Origin: Mycobacterium sp. EPa45
GTDB taxonomy: Bacteria; Actinomycetota; Actinomycetes; Mycobacteriales; Mycobacteriaceae
Length of the DNA stretch: 64,000 bases
Direction of reading: 5' to 3'
Assembly (NCBI RefSeq): GCF_001021385.1
Contig: NZ_CP011773.1
Coordinates: 992,001-1,056,000 of the forward strand
Shown: positions 17,613-27,089 of the stretch, piece after piece
Position numbering within the stretch: the first letter of the stretch is position 1
Layout: every line of letters begins with the position of its first letter
Notes under the pieces: model-generated
Told to the model about the DNA's origin: nothing
Seen by the model: only the letters and a program-made list of their open reading frames with translations
Databases searched by the model: none
Translations under genes and position numbers: made by a program

Positions 17613-20600
17613 TGAGGCTCCGTGATGCCAAGGGTTTTCGCGCCGAGGTTCGTGAGGGCGAGGGACTGGTAAGCGGCTTGAGAGGTTTCGCGTATGGCGG
17701 TACGGCGCTCAATCAATCCCTGGCCGACGAGCTTCGCGACTGCTTCATCCCAGCGTCGCTCGCCGTTGCGAACGTGGCGCAGCGCACCGAACTGCGGACA
17801 GCTAAGGACGCCGGCGCCTAGCGGCCGGCCCTCGCCGAGTGATTCTCGCCCAAGCACGGCCGCCTTGAGGCTGGCTTCGCCATATGCCCCACGTCGGAAG
17901 GCCGATGCCCAAGCAACGGACTGCAACGCAATGAGGTCGACGTTCACGAGTAGCTCTGGATCTGGCACCATGTGGTCCGCCAGCGCCGCCCACGGGGCCG
18001 GCTCGCTGCTGCATATGTCACAGGGCTCGACATCCCTGCTCTTGCAATCCTGAACCACGTCCCCAAAATGTTCTGCGACCGCTACCCGACGGCAGTGTGA
18101 ATCGTCCGTGGCGTAGTCGATCATCGCCTGGAGACGACGCTTCTGCCACCACTTCCATCGCGCGGATTCGCTTTCCAACGCCTGCGTAGGCGCGACACGC
18201 GTAAGCGTGCGGACGCGGCGCAGTCGGCGCGAGCTGGAGAAGGTGACCAGGCGGTCTAGCGACCAATCAATAAGCTGCTGCTCCAGTTTGTCGGGATCGT
18301 ATCCGTGCTCATCCTTCAGCTGTTGAAAATCAAGTTGGATGCGGACATTCGGCCGAGCCCTGTGATCTCTATAAAAGAGATCGCGGAAGAGGCGCCGCTC
18401 TACTTCATCGTCTGGCTCCCGGAACCCGACATCAACCATTCCTCGTGCCGAGCAGTCCAGTCCTTGTTCGATTGCATGGACGCGTTCTAGCTGAGCGAGG
18501 TGCACGTTTATCTCATCGTCCTCAATTCCCAGGCTGTCGGCGATGTCGTCGATATCAAAGACCCGGCTATCGCCTCGTTCAGGGCAGTCCCACAAGGCGG
18601 CCAGCAACCGTTGGGTGATGGTCGCGTCGGCCTTGGTGCCGTGGGCCTCGATAAGTCGCCGGCGGCGGGTGAGGTCGGCGTTGGTGTACAGCAGCACACA
18701 GTCGCCAGAGATATCGCGCGCACGGGCAGCACGGCCAGCTTCCTGGGCATAACCATCGAGTGAATCTGGTAAGTCGTAGTGCGCGACCCACCCGATATTG
18801 GGCTTGTTGATACCCATCCCGAAGGCTTTGGTTGCGACGATGATCTTTGTCGTATCGGAGTCGAAGTCTTCTTGAACAGCGTCGCGTTGTTCCGGGACCA
18901 TGCCCGCGTGATACGGCCGGGCAGCGTGACCAGCGCGACGAAGCAGCGCTGCAATCTCCTCTGCCAGAGCACGTTTGGATACGTAGATGATTCCCGATTT
19001 GTCGCCTGCCCATGTCACGAACCGGAGCAACTCCCGTGCGCGATCTCGCTCGTCCGCGCATCTCACCACGCGGAAGCGAAGATTGGGCCGGTCGCTCGGC
19101 TCGCGGATGGCGATGGGATCGTGCATATCCATCGCGGTGGTGATGTCCGTTTCCACCTCGGTTGTGGCTGTCGCGGTCAGACCCGCTCGCGGCGGTCGAG
19201 TTTCGAATGCTGCAACGGACGCAGGGACTTGCCGGAACTCCGGCCGGAAGTCATGTCCCCAAACGGACACACAGTGCGCCTCATCGACGACGACACCGTT
19301 GAGCTGCTGGCGACCGAGGGCTCCGCGCAAGATGGGATCGCGCGCCAGGCGCTCGGGCGATACATACAGCAGGCGCACTTGACCGTTGGCGGTATCGCGC
19401 AATATTTCAGTTTGAATCACTCGCGAGGTGGTGCCAGTGATGCCCTGTACTGGTCGGATTCCGCGTCGACCGCGAAGGTCGTTGACTTGATCTTTGATGA
19501 GCGCGACGAGGGGCGAGACGACGACCGTCGCGCGAGCCTGCGGGGCAAGTAGCGCAGGCAGTTGGAAACATAATGACTTTCCGAACCCTGTAGGCAAGAC
19601 AGCCATTACGTCTTTGCCATCGACGATGGCGCGCATTACTTCAAGCTGCTTTGGGTGCAATTTAGTAATGCCGAAGAGCTTCTCCGCCGCCTCGGTGAGC
19701 TTCGCAGTGGGATCCTCCCCCTCGACGAGTCTCAGGGACTCTAGTAGTTGCGTGACGTCGTCACGACCAAACGAAAGGGCCTCCGACAGATTGGGCGGCT
19801 CGCCGGTGACGAACTCGATAGCCCGTGTCCACGCGTCGTCTCGGTCGATGGCTTCGTGAATAATTGGATTAGGCAGTGAGCCAAGAATTACCCGTTGGGC
19901 TTGCGTCGGTGCGTGCAGCCGTCGGTCGCATACAAAGGCTGCGCCCCTGTCCGTTTCGGAACGAATCAACCGGCCGAAGCCCTGCGTGAAGAGCATGGCC
20001 GTCATCGGCAGCACGTAGTCGAGAAACGGGTCGCCACCCCGCTCGGCTATGGCGCGCTGCCGTGCCGATACGAGAGGGTCGTCGGGATGAGGGTAGGGCG
20101 GCTTTTCAATGAACAGGTACGAAAGCGTCTCGCCCGGGGCATCGAATCCCTCCCAATACGACTTGAGCCCGTAGAGCACGGTGCCAGGCTCAGTCCGGAA
20201 GCGATGAGATATCTGAGAGCGTCCGAGTTCATCTTGGACGAGCATCTCAACCCCGCGATCCTTGAGCTCTTTCTCTCTCGTCCGGACGCCGTGGGCTACC
20301 GCTTCCATGCGCTTACGGGCAGCGAATAACGTCAACGTCTTACCGCCAGACAGTGACAGAAAGCCAGCTTGGTCCGCGGCCATCTCCTCACAAAATTCTC
20401 GTTCGTTGACCGGCACGGGCACCGGAAGATGGTTGGTGAGCACCACTACCGACTGATTCTGATAGTCGAACGGCGACGACAACAGCAACGCTCGGAACGC
20501 GTCGTCGTCCGGGTCCGGGTTGATACGGATGCCTAGACGTGAGCCGAGGTAATCGAAACGACGTTCCACTGTCAGCGTTGCAGAACAGAGCACCGAAGAG

Positions 20601-22846
20601 TGAGTACGGTCAACCACACTTTGCTTGAACTCAGGGAAGACGTGGATGGGCATGCGCTCAAACGTCCACGCCGCAGGGTCGTCTTCTTCCGCAGCGAGTC
20701 GGTAAACCCAAAGGTGGCTGTCGGGCAGAGTCCCCATAGCTTCTAGCAGGGCAATGGCGTTGTCGAGGCGCTCGGAATAGCCCCGAAGTCGTTGCTTGGC
20801 TGACCTCAATCCGCTGATCTCCGACAGCGAGTCCCGAAGGTTAATAACAGCTTTGGCCAGCTGAATCAACCAGTAGCGGACGGTCGATGAAGCTTGCCGT
20901 AGATTTCGGAACTCCGGGCGGTTGTTTACCACACCGGCCTGCAGTACTACGGCGTCGGCTTTGCCGGCGTACTCATGAAGGTACGTGTCAATTGCCTCTG
21001 CGAGTTCTGCAGCGGTTGAACGTACTTGGGCGGTCACCGTCGCGATTGGTTCGAGTGCGTCGATGATGCCTGATTGAGCCCTGGCCTTCGACCGAATCTC
21101 TCTGATCAGTCTGGAACGTGGCGACATGCTGTTCACGAGGATCTCGAGCTCGAGGGCGTCCACATGTTCGGTCCACGCGGCGGTCAAGGAGTCTTCGAGG
21201 GCGTGGGCCTCATCGAAGACCAGATCAGCTCGGCCTTCGGCAAGCACGTCTCCTGGAGCGCGCGAACCCTGCTGCTCGAGCTTTATCCAGCTCGCGATAA
21301 GTGCGTGGTTGATCGACACGACGCCTGGCGCCTTCTCGAGACCTACCAGCTGTTGCATAAGAGGGCAGACGTTTGCCCACGCGCAATTGCGCCGATCGCA
21401 ACCTCCCGAATTGGTACGGAGTCGAGCCCGTGTTCTTGCGTAACGAGCATCCGTGCTACGCAATGTGTAATCCGTGACGTCGTCCCACGTGCCCGATGCC
21501 GATGTAGCCAAGCCCCGGATGGCCACGGCCAGTGCAAGTCCGGACGCCTCCGTGTCAGTGAGCACGATTTCTAGCTCCCGCGCGCAGACGTAGTTGCCTA
21601 CACCCTGGATCTGTCGAAATGGTGCGCGCAGCAAGCCATCCTCATGGAGGCGCGTCGCATCGGCACGGAGTTGGTTTTGGAGTGCCTTCGTTGCCGTCGC
21701 GACCAAGACTGGGCGACCTGCTTGCGACGCACGGCCGAGGGCGGGAAGCAGATACGCCAGGGACTTACCGGTTCCGGTCGGAGCCTCAACGGCTAGCCGA
21801 CCGCCCCGATCGAAAACCTCTGCGACAGCATGCGCCATCTCTTGTTGTGCTGGGCGGGGACGCAGTCCATGGCGTTGGTGAAGAGCTGGAAAGTCATCGC
21901 GCGCGGCCGACCACGCGTCCGGTGACGGCGACCCCGTTGCCTCGAGTAGGGGATCGGACGGTCGTGTCAGCGCTGACAGCGTCGGCGCGTCGGTCAACTG
22001 GGGGAGGAGCTTCGCGAGGGAGTGATCGTGGGTTTCGAGGGCAGCGATGGCGAGCTGCCAGCTTGGATCACGCGCATCGACTGAGGCCAGCAATGCTCGA
22101 ATAACTTCAGATGTGGCAGTGGCATCCGAGACTGCTCGATGTGGGCTGTCGTTGTTGACTTCGTAGGCCAGGCAGAGATCTGCGAGCTGGCGGTTGGGCA
22201 GTGCGACGTCCACGAGCAATGACAGATGAATGCTGTCAGCACTCAAGGGAAAGCGAACTGGCGGAGCGCCGGCACGGCTGGCGGCTTGCGCTACGAACGG
22301 AAGATCGAATGCGAGCAGATTGTGGCCGATGACAAGGTCAATGTCTGCCAGCTGCGTCGTCAACGCGCGTAGGGCGTTGTCAAGTGAGACGGTTTCGGTT
22401 GCCGCGGGCACCGGTCGTTCCAGTCCGTCAGGTAGCTCGACGGCGAGGTCGACCAAGACCGTGCCGTCCATGCGGACGAGCGCTATCTCGGTGATGAAGT
22501 CGCTCGCGCGGTGTAGCCCGGTCGTCTCGATGTCCAGCACGGCTACACGGTCGATCGAAATGCGCTCCGGCCGTGCGACGTACCAATCCGCTGCTTCGGG
22601 CTCTGGTTCATCGGCCTCGGGATTCTCGTCGCGGTCCGCCGCCGCGATCGACAGCCGGCCGTCGGCGGCGACTTGAAAGCGGAGGGGGAACCGGTCCGGC
22701 AGTTGCAGGAGCCGTTCCAAAGGGAGAACGAACTGTTCCTTCCGCAAGCGATCGCGAAGTTCACTCGCGGTGAGTGGGCCATCGTCGGCGAGGATGCGGT
22801 GGGCTGCCTCCGCAGCCGGAGGAAGAGGACGGTTCGCGGTGCTCAT
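17609..22846 (-). CDS. DEDDh exonuclease - DinG-type helicase - RecQ-type helicase fusion
   Basis: A 1745-residue protein from the ATG at 22846, with GGAG 9 bases upstream; a GTG five codons earlier places that site inside the gene. Residues about 100-255 are a DnaQ-like exonuclease with all catalytic residues present (DIETTG, GHNLLAFD, HRAVSDA). Residues about 335-1000 are a DinG/XPD-type helicase: Walker A APTGTGKS (about 352), four Fe-S cysteines (YVC near 420, then CDRRNCAWANVC near 480-495), DEAH, and GFGRLIR (about 957). Residues about 1060-1620 are a RecQ-type helicase: LPTGFGKS (about 1085), VVDEAHCVSVWGHD (about 1190), QEAGRAAR (about 1368) and zinc cysteines CKSRDVEPCDIC (about 1600). 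The C-terminus looks winged-helix-like. Exonuclease-DinG fusions are known in Firmicutes; the added RecQ is unusual. The 347-base gap upstream probably holds its promoter. Confidence 0.9.
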   Translation of the reverse strand: MSTANRPLPPAAEAAHRILADDGPLTASELRDRLRKEQFVLPLERLLQLPDRFPLRFQVAADGRLSIAAADRDENPEADEPEPEAADWYVARPERISIDRVAVLDIETTGLHRASDFITEIALVRMDGTVLVDLAVELPDGLERPVPAATETVSLDNALRALTTQLADIDLVIGHNLLAFDLPFVAQAASRAGAPPVRFPLSADSIHLSLLVDVALPNRQLADLCLAYEVNNDSPHRAVSDATATSEVIRALLASVDARDPSWQLAIAALETHDHSLAKLLPQLTDAPTLSALTRPSDPLLEATGSPSPDAWSAARDDFPALHQRHGLRPRPAQQEMAHAVAEVFDRGGRLAVEAPTGTGKSLAYLLPALGRASQAGRPVLVATATKALQNQLRADATRLHEDGLLRAPFRQIQGVGNYVCARELEIVLTDTEASGLALAVAIRGLATSASGTWDDVTDYTLRSTDARYARTRARLRTNSGGCDRRNCAWANVCPLMQQLVGLEKAPGVVSINHALIASWIKLEQQGSRAPGDVLAEGRADLVFDEAHALEDSLTAAWTEHVDALELEILVNSMSPRSRLIREIRSKARAQSGIIDALEPIATVTAQVRSTAAELAEAIDTYLHEYAGKADAVVLQAGVVNNRPEFRNLRQASSTVRYWLIQLAKAVINLRDSLSEISGLRSAKQRLRGYSERLDNAIALLEAMGTLPDSHLWVYRLAAEEDDPAAWTFERMPIHVFPEFKQSVVDRTHSSVLCSATLTVERRFDYLGSRLGIRINPDPDDDAFRALLLSSPFDYQNQSVVVLTNHLPVPVPVNEREFCEEMAADQAGFLSLSGGKTLTLFAARKRMEAVAHGVRTREKELKDRGVEMLVQDELGRSQISHRFRTEPGTVLYGLKSYWEGFDAPGETLSYLFIEKPPYPHPDDPLVSARQRAIAERGGDPFLDYVLPMTAMLFTQGFGRLIRSETDRGAAFVCDRRLHAPTQAQRVILGSLPNPIIHEAIDRDDAWTRAIEFVTGEPPNLSEALSFGRDDVTQLLESLRLVEGEDPTAKLTEAAEKLFGITKLHPKQLEVMRAIVDGKDVMAVLPTGFGKSLCFQLPALLAPQARATVVVSPLVALIKDQVNDLRGRRGIRPVQGITGTTSRVIQTEILRDTANGQVRLLYVSPERLARDPILRGALGRQQLNGVVVDEAHCVSVWGHDFRPEFRQVPASVAAFETRPPRAGLTATATTEVETDITTAMDMHDPIAIREPSDRPNLRFRVVRCADERDRARELLRFVTWAGDKSGIIYVSKRALAEEIAALLRRAGHAARPYHAGMVPEQRDAVQEDFDSDTTKIIVATKAFGMGINKPNIGWVAHYDLPDSLDGYAQEAGRAARARDISGDCVLLYTNADLTRRRRLIEAHGTKADATITQRLLAALWDCPERGDSRVFDIDDIADSLGIEDDEINVHLAQLERVHAIEQGLDCSARGMVDVGFREPDDEVERRLFRDLFYRDHRARPNVRIQLDFQQLKDEHGYDPDKLEQQLIDWSLDRLVTFSSSRRLRRVRTLTRVAPTQALESESARWKWWQKRRLQAMIDYATDDSHCRRVAVAEHFGDVVQDCKSRDVEPCDICSSEPAPWAALADHMVPDPELLVNVDLIALQSVAWASAFRRGAYGEASLKAAVLGRESLGEGRPLGAGVLSCPQFGALRHVRNGERRWDEAVAKLVGQGLIERRTAIRETSQAAYQSLALTNLGAKTLGITEPQ

Positions 22847-23193
22847 GACCACTCCGTGCACGCAAGAGGCTCGAACAATTGTCGCAGCGCAGTACTGCTA
22901 CCGATTAGCACCCCAAACCCCCGCCTGCGACGAACCGAATAATTTTCGACCAGGTCAGTACTGGCCGGCCGCTCAGACGATACTCAGTCCCAGGGACAGT
23001 GACATTAGGGTTGCTAAAAACATTTCGCGGAGGCTTCGGCTAAAAAGGCAACGCCGGCTCTAGTAGGGCGGGCGCCCTTGTCGGAGGGCCCCAACCATTC
23101 ATCAGCCTGCCTGAACACGGGAAGCGGCGCGCTTGGTACTCCGTATAGCGGCGACGTCCGTACCTGTTTGACCTTGTGCCTGAGCTTGGAGCA
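22847..23193. promoter_or_regulatory. Gap between the BREX array and the giant helicase pair, with two CAGTACTG palindromes
   Basis: No gene is visible in these 347 bases. The 8-base palindrome CAGTACTG occurs twice, at 22890-22897 (inside the 10-base palindrome GCAGTACTGC) and at 22956-22963 (inside the imperfect palindrome GGTCAGTACTGGCC), 66 bases apart, followed by GGCCGGCC at 22963-22970. A small hairpin AGGGC-GGGC-GCCCT at 23065-23078 could terminate the upstream transcript. The stretch 22990-23050 is richer in A/T. A promoter for the minus-strand giant gene is inferred. Confidence 0.4.
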
Positions 23194-24981
23194 TCAAAGA
23201 GGGAAAAGTTTCAGTACGCGTTTGGCTAGCCTCTGCGTCCGGGCATCGATCTCCGACTCAGTCCACTGCGACGCCTCGACGACGTCAGCGTTGAGCGGTA
23301 ATCCGTTCCGGAAACCAACGAACTTCTTGTTTGCGTCCTTGCGGTTCTTTTTCGACTGGAAGGACTTGTTGCTCAGAGTGCTGTTGTAACCAGTAATCGT
23401 GAGATTTCCGAGTCTATGGACATGCTGTTGCTGGACCGCTGAAGCCTTCTCGGCCCCGCCCAGCATCGTCAGCCATTCCTTCGGCAGCCCGGGCCCCTGG
23501 GGAAGGATGTGTTCGATCGTCCACTTGTAGTGATTGCCTTCGCGTTCCCACAAATCAGTGAAGGTCTCGTTCGTCATATCTGCTTGGGCGAGAGCAACGA
23601 GTATGTATCGAGTGACATCGGCGTTCTCGTTGTAGAGCGGGCCGGTGAGCTTGGCTTCGAACGTCTGGTCATCGGACACGACGTTGCGAAGTCGTCGCTT
23701 GACTACGTCGACGACCTGCTTTCCGGTCGATCCGGCGACGTCGGAGATGATTGACATGAAGAGTCGCTGAAGAACGTTGGTCGCCGGATCGCCTGTCAGG
23801 TTCCGTCGGACGAAGAAGCTGACCAGCGTCTCGGTGACTGACTGAAGCAGGGAGTCGGTTAGTGCGTAGTCGTCACGGTATGTCATCAGATAAAGGAGAA
23901 GCGCCTCTGAAGGCGCGCCTTGCACGCGGGCCAGGTTGGCCAGTGCATCGTCGAACTTATTGGTTGACTCGTCCGCGTCTAGGTTGCCAACTATGCGGCG
24001 ATAGACGCTCCCACAGAGCAGAATGTCTTTCAGTCGTCCTTGCAGGTCCGCGTCGATGACCTTCTCGTAGATTTTGATGAGATTGGACCGAGTTGCTATG
24101 GGCGCCTTCGGGATCGAAGGCAATTCATCTTTGAATGCGTTGTAGTAGTGCCGGAAGAATCGCTCTTGGATCTTGTAATCATCGCCAAGATCGTCGAGTA
24201 ACTCGTTCCATTGGTCGAAGACGTGGTCTGCAGTCAGTCCCTTCAGCTGCTTCTTGTCGGCAGCTGCAAGTAGCGAGTTCTTGATGATGTCGATGGGCGT
24301 CAGAGGAATTCCACGATTGTTCAAGGACTCGAACAGGGTGAAGGCGTCCGCGGTGCTCTCCACCTCCAGCTTCACGAGGATCGCGTGTTTGACCCGCTTG
24401 AGTAGTTGGAGGACTGGGAGGACTGTCGACCTCGGCCCCGCGAGTTGGTCGATGCGAGCGCCGAAGTGGTTGTATGACTTCATAATCCGGCGATTGCCGA
24501 GAAACTTGACTGCTGGCGCCTTCACGTCCAATCCGCACGTCTTCAAGACGTTCAGGTAATCGGCGTGATTGCTATTTTGAAACTGGGGACGAACGCGCAG
24601 CCGTGTCGGATCCTTCAAGATGAGTTGGCGACGCAGCGTGCTGAGGTCAACCACGCCGTCCTCGTCTAGTTGGTCACTGCGGTCGCTTAAGAACTTGTAG
24701 ATCGCGGCGAGCAGGATTGACAGCGTCGTCATTCGTTGCTGACCATCGACGAGCTCCAGAACGCTTTCTTTCGTCGCATTTGCGGTGCGGTTTATGCATA
24801 TTATTGTGCCGAGAAAGTGACCAGAGCTTGAGTCTTCCTCTTCCAGTAAGTCATCGAAGAGTTCGTCCCACTGCTGCTTAGACCATGCGTACTCCCTCTG
24901 GTACTTAGGGATCTCGTACACGACATCGTTTTCAGAGCTCAGAAGTTTGTATACCGGTTCGTCTGCAACCGACTTGATCAC
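23194..24981 (-). CDS. GmrSD/BrxU-like DUF262-DUF1524 restriction nuclease
   Basis: A 595-residue protein. The N-terminal DUF262 domain carries IPKYQREYAW (24-33) and the nucleotide-binding signature DGQQRMTT (79-86). The C-terminal DUF1524 domain has the HNH-like motif WTIEHILPQ (about 480-490) followed by HRLGNLTITGYNSTLSNKSF. Single-chain GmrSD-type enzymes are type IV restriction nucleases that cut modified DNA in a nucleotide-dependent way; BrxU, a member, works beside BREX in other bacteria, and SspE of phosphorothioate systems has the same domain pair. The GTG start overlaps the brxHI stop (GTGA), so it belongs to the BREX transcript. Its DNA is visibly poorer in G/C (32 of 60 bases at 24721-24780). 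The target modification is unknown. Confidence 0.88.
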   Translation of the reverse strand: MIKSVADEPVYKLLSSENDVVYEIPKYQREYAWSKQQWDELFDDLLEEEDSSSGHFLGTIICINRTANATKESVLELVDGQQRMTTLSILLAAIYKFLSDRSDQLDEDGVVDLSTLRRQLILKDPTRLRVRPQFQNSNHADYLNVLKTCGLDVKAPAVKFLGNRRIMKSYNHFGARIDQLAGPRSTVLPVLQLLKRVKHAILVKLEVESTADAFTLFESLNNRGIPLTPIDIIKNSLLAAADKKQLKGLTADHVFDQWNELLDDLGDDYKIQERFFRHYYNAFKDELPSIPKAPIATRSNLIKIYEKVIDADLQGRLKDILLCGSVYRRIVGNLDADESTNKFDDALANLARVQGAPSEALLLYLMTYRDDYALTDSLLQSVTETLVSFFVRRNLTGDPATNVLQRLFMSIISDVAGSTGKQVVDVVKRRLRNVVSDDQTFEAKLTGPLYNENADVTRYILVALAQADMTNETFTDLWEREGNHYKWTIEHILPQGPGLPKEWLTMLGGAEKASAVQQQHVHRLGNLTITGYNSTLSNKSFQSKKNRKDANKKFVGFRNGLPLNADVVEASQWTESEIDARTQRLAKRVLKLFPL

Positions 24982-27089
24982 GATCGTTTCCCCACTTCGT
25001 CTACTTGCCTGACTAACACACGGTCTTGCGCTGCTACGAGCTTCGCATTCGCGAGGTCGGTGAGTCGCTCGCTGAGTGTCGCTTTCGCCAAACGCGGAGG
25101 CAGTGCCGCTGAAAACTTCAATCCACGAAGCGCATTGGGGTCCACGTCGGGGCTAGCCCACTCGGTCGAGGCGAGTGCCTCGGAAAACTCGTCTACTGAA
25201 ATTCCCGGGATGAGGCGGACGGATTTCTCATCGATCCGCTGTCGCGGATCGATCGCGGATGGCAGCGACGCCTGAAGGGTGCGGTTCGCGGCAGTGCCGG
25301 CCCAAGTCCACCACCGGCCTGCTGAGTCTTTGGGAATTCGGACGATGAGTCGACCAGGTGCGACGGCATCGGCATACTCCTGCTGCAGAGTTGCAAGCAC
25401 TTTCGTCGCGCGCGCCGTGAATGACACACCTTCTAAGACGGCGCCAAGTAATACAGAGCGCATCCCTCTAGCGATGTCGAAGGACAACCCTCCACTGGTG
25501 CCAGACCACTTTGCTTTCCCACCGCCGTCGGCCGCTTCAACGAAGCACCGCCGGCGCTCCCAATCGACATGAGTGACTTTCCATGACCGTCCGCCGAGCA
25601 AGAGAAGTCTCGGTCCAGCAACTTCATCCGTCAGCAGGTCTGTCCCGATCGTCCCCACCTCGACACGTCCGGCGAGTACCACGAATTCCGGGGGAGCGGT
25701 GAACACGGCAGTGAGATCGGAGAAGTACCGTCGTCCGAAACGCCGCTCGGCCTCCGGACCAATCTGCATAAAGGGACCGTCCTGCTCGAAATAGCCTTCT
25801 GACAAGAGATGTTCGAGGATCGCGGGCGTGGTTGAGTCAAAGACGGCTAACTCGCCCCACCACGACTTCCAATCAGCTGAACTGATCCGGTGCTCCTGCA
25901 GGCACAAGGCCATTAGCTGCTGCGCGGCAATGTGCCGGGGGTGTGGGGGAGGCACAATGGGTTCGACCCAAGCCTGGGCCCACTGGTGCAGCATTCCGGC
26001 AGTCAGCAGCACTGACTCATCGTCGAGACATAAGAACAGACAATTGCGTTCGATTCCGGGCCTTCGACCAGTCCGGCCGAGCCGCTGCAGGAACGACGCT
26101 ACGGTGCGGGGAGAGCCAATCTGAATGACACGATCAAGGTCACCGACGTCAATACCGAGCTCCAACGTCGACGTCGCGACGATCACCGTGTCACGTGCGT
26201 CGGCGAACGCGGCCTCTGAGCGCCGTCGCTCAGCCGCCGACAAGGAGGAGTGCGAAATGAATGTCTCGATTCCGTGAGCGGTCAGCCCGGCACCAAGTTC
26301 TTCGGCCCGACGCCTACTGTCCACGAACACCAGGCGCTTCTCGCCAGCATGCAACGAGGCGATCACCTTCGCGGCGTTGGCTATTGACCCAACGAAGTCG
26401 ACGGTGATATCAGGCTTGGCGGAGGCAGCCTCCACAGAGGGCGTGATGACAGTCTTATCGCGCCCGTGGAAGCTGCCTTGCAGCCAGGCCAGAAGTTCGT
26501 CGGGGTTACCCACGGTCGCCGACAACCCAATACGCTGCAGATCGCGGCCGGCGACACGCGAAAGCCGTTCCAGTACCGCGAGCAGATGCCAGCCCCGGTC
26601 ATCCCCGGCGAACGCGTGGATCTCATCGACGACGACCGCACGCAGACCTGAGAACAGCACCCGCGGATCTACCTTCGTCGACACCAGCATCGACTCGATC
26701 GACTCGGGAGTGGTCAGCAGGACGTCGGGTCTATCCGTCAGAATCCGCTGCCGCAGCGCCTGGCTCACGTCGCCATGCCACACCGCGGCTGATCGGCCCA
26801 GCCACTTGCAGTACCCGTCGATCCGCGGTTGCAGGTTGTTGAGCAGCGCTCGCAGCGGCGCCACGTACAGCACTGACACGCCCTGCCAGTCTTCGCCTGC
26901 CATCCTCGACAGCAACGGAAACACTGCTGCCTCGGTCTTACCACCAGCCGTCGGCGCCAAGACGAGAGCGTCGCGGCCGGCGAGAATGGGTTCGACCGCG
27001 TCAGCCTGGGTGGGTCGAAGACCATTCCAGCGCAACGTGTTCGCGAGGTGGTACTGCAGGCCAGGGTGTAGCTGGTCGAAGGCGTCCAT
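24978..27089 (-). CDS. brxHI: BREX type 2 Lhr-like helicase BrxHI
   Basis: A 703-residue DEAD/DEAH-box superfamily 2 helicase of the Lhr type: Q-motif-like WNGLRPTQADAV, Walker A APTAGGKTE (about 42-50), PLRALLNN (motif Ia), TTPESIE, DEIH (about 150-155), LSATVGNP, STLELGIDVGDLD and motif VI LQRLGRTGRRPG. The C-terminal 300 residues are Lhr-like without a recognised nuclease. In BREX type 2 loci an Lhr-like helicase follows brxD, as here. It starts inside the brxD stop (TGATG) and its stop overlaps the nuclease gene start. It probably moves on the DNA or RNA intermediate of phage restriction; the precise step is not known. Confidence 0.9.
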   Translation of the reverse strand: MDAFDQLHPGLQYHLANTLRWNGLRPTQADAVEPILAGRDALVLAPTAGGKTEAAVFPLLSRMAGEDWQGVSVLYVAPLRALLNNLQPRIDGYCKWLGRSAAVWHGDVSQALRQRILTDRPDVLLTTPESIESMLVSTKVDPRVLFSGLRAVVVDEIHAFAGDDRGWHLLAVLERLSRVAGRDLQRIGLSATVGNPDELLAWLQGSFHGRDKTVITPSVEAASAKPDITVDFVGSIANAAKVIASLHAGEKRLVFVDSRRRAEELGAGLTAHGIETFISHSSLSAAERRRSEAAFADARDTVIVATSTLELGIDVGDLDRVIQIGSPRTVASFLQRLGRTGRRPGIERNCLFLCLDDESVLLTAGMLHQWAQAWVEPIVPPPHPRHIAAQQLMALCLQEHRISSADWKSWWGELAVFDSTTPAILEHLLSEGYFEQDGPFMQIGPEAERRFGRRYFSDLTAVFTAPPEFVVLAGRVEVGTIGTDLLTDEVAGPRLLLLGGRSWKVTHVDWERRRCFVEAADGGGKAKWSGTSGGLSFDIARGMRSVLLGAVLEGVSFTARATKVLATLQQEYADAVAPGRLIVRIPKDSAGRWWTWAGTAANRTLQASLPSAIDPRQRIDEKSVRLIPGISVDEFSEALASTEWASPDVDPNALRGLKFSAALPPRLAKATLSERLTDLANAKLVAAQDRVLVRQVDEVGKRS

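Noticed and set aside
11178..22846. DISARM system
   Set aside because: An SNF2-type protein is present, but no DrmA, DrmB or DrmC partner and no DISARM methyltransferase beside it; the methyltransferase here belongs to BREX.
23194..24981. Phosphorothioate (Ssp/Dnd) system because of the SspE-like domain pair
   Set aside because: No SspB, SspC, SspD or DndC-E type genes are visible; overlap with brxHI points to a BREX partner.
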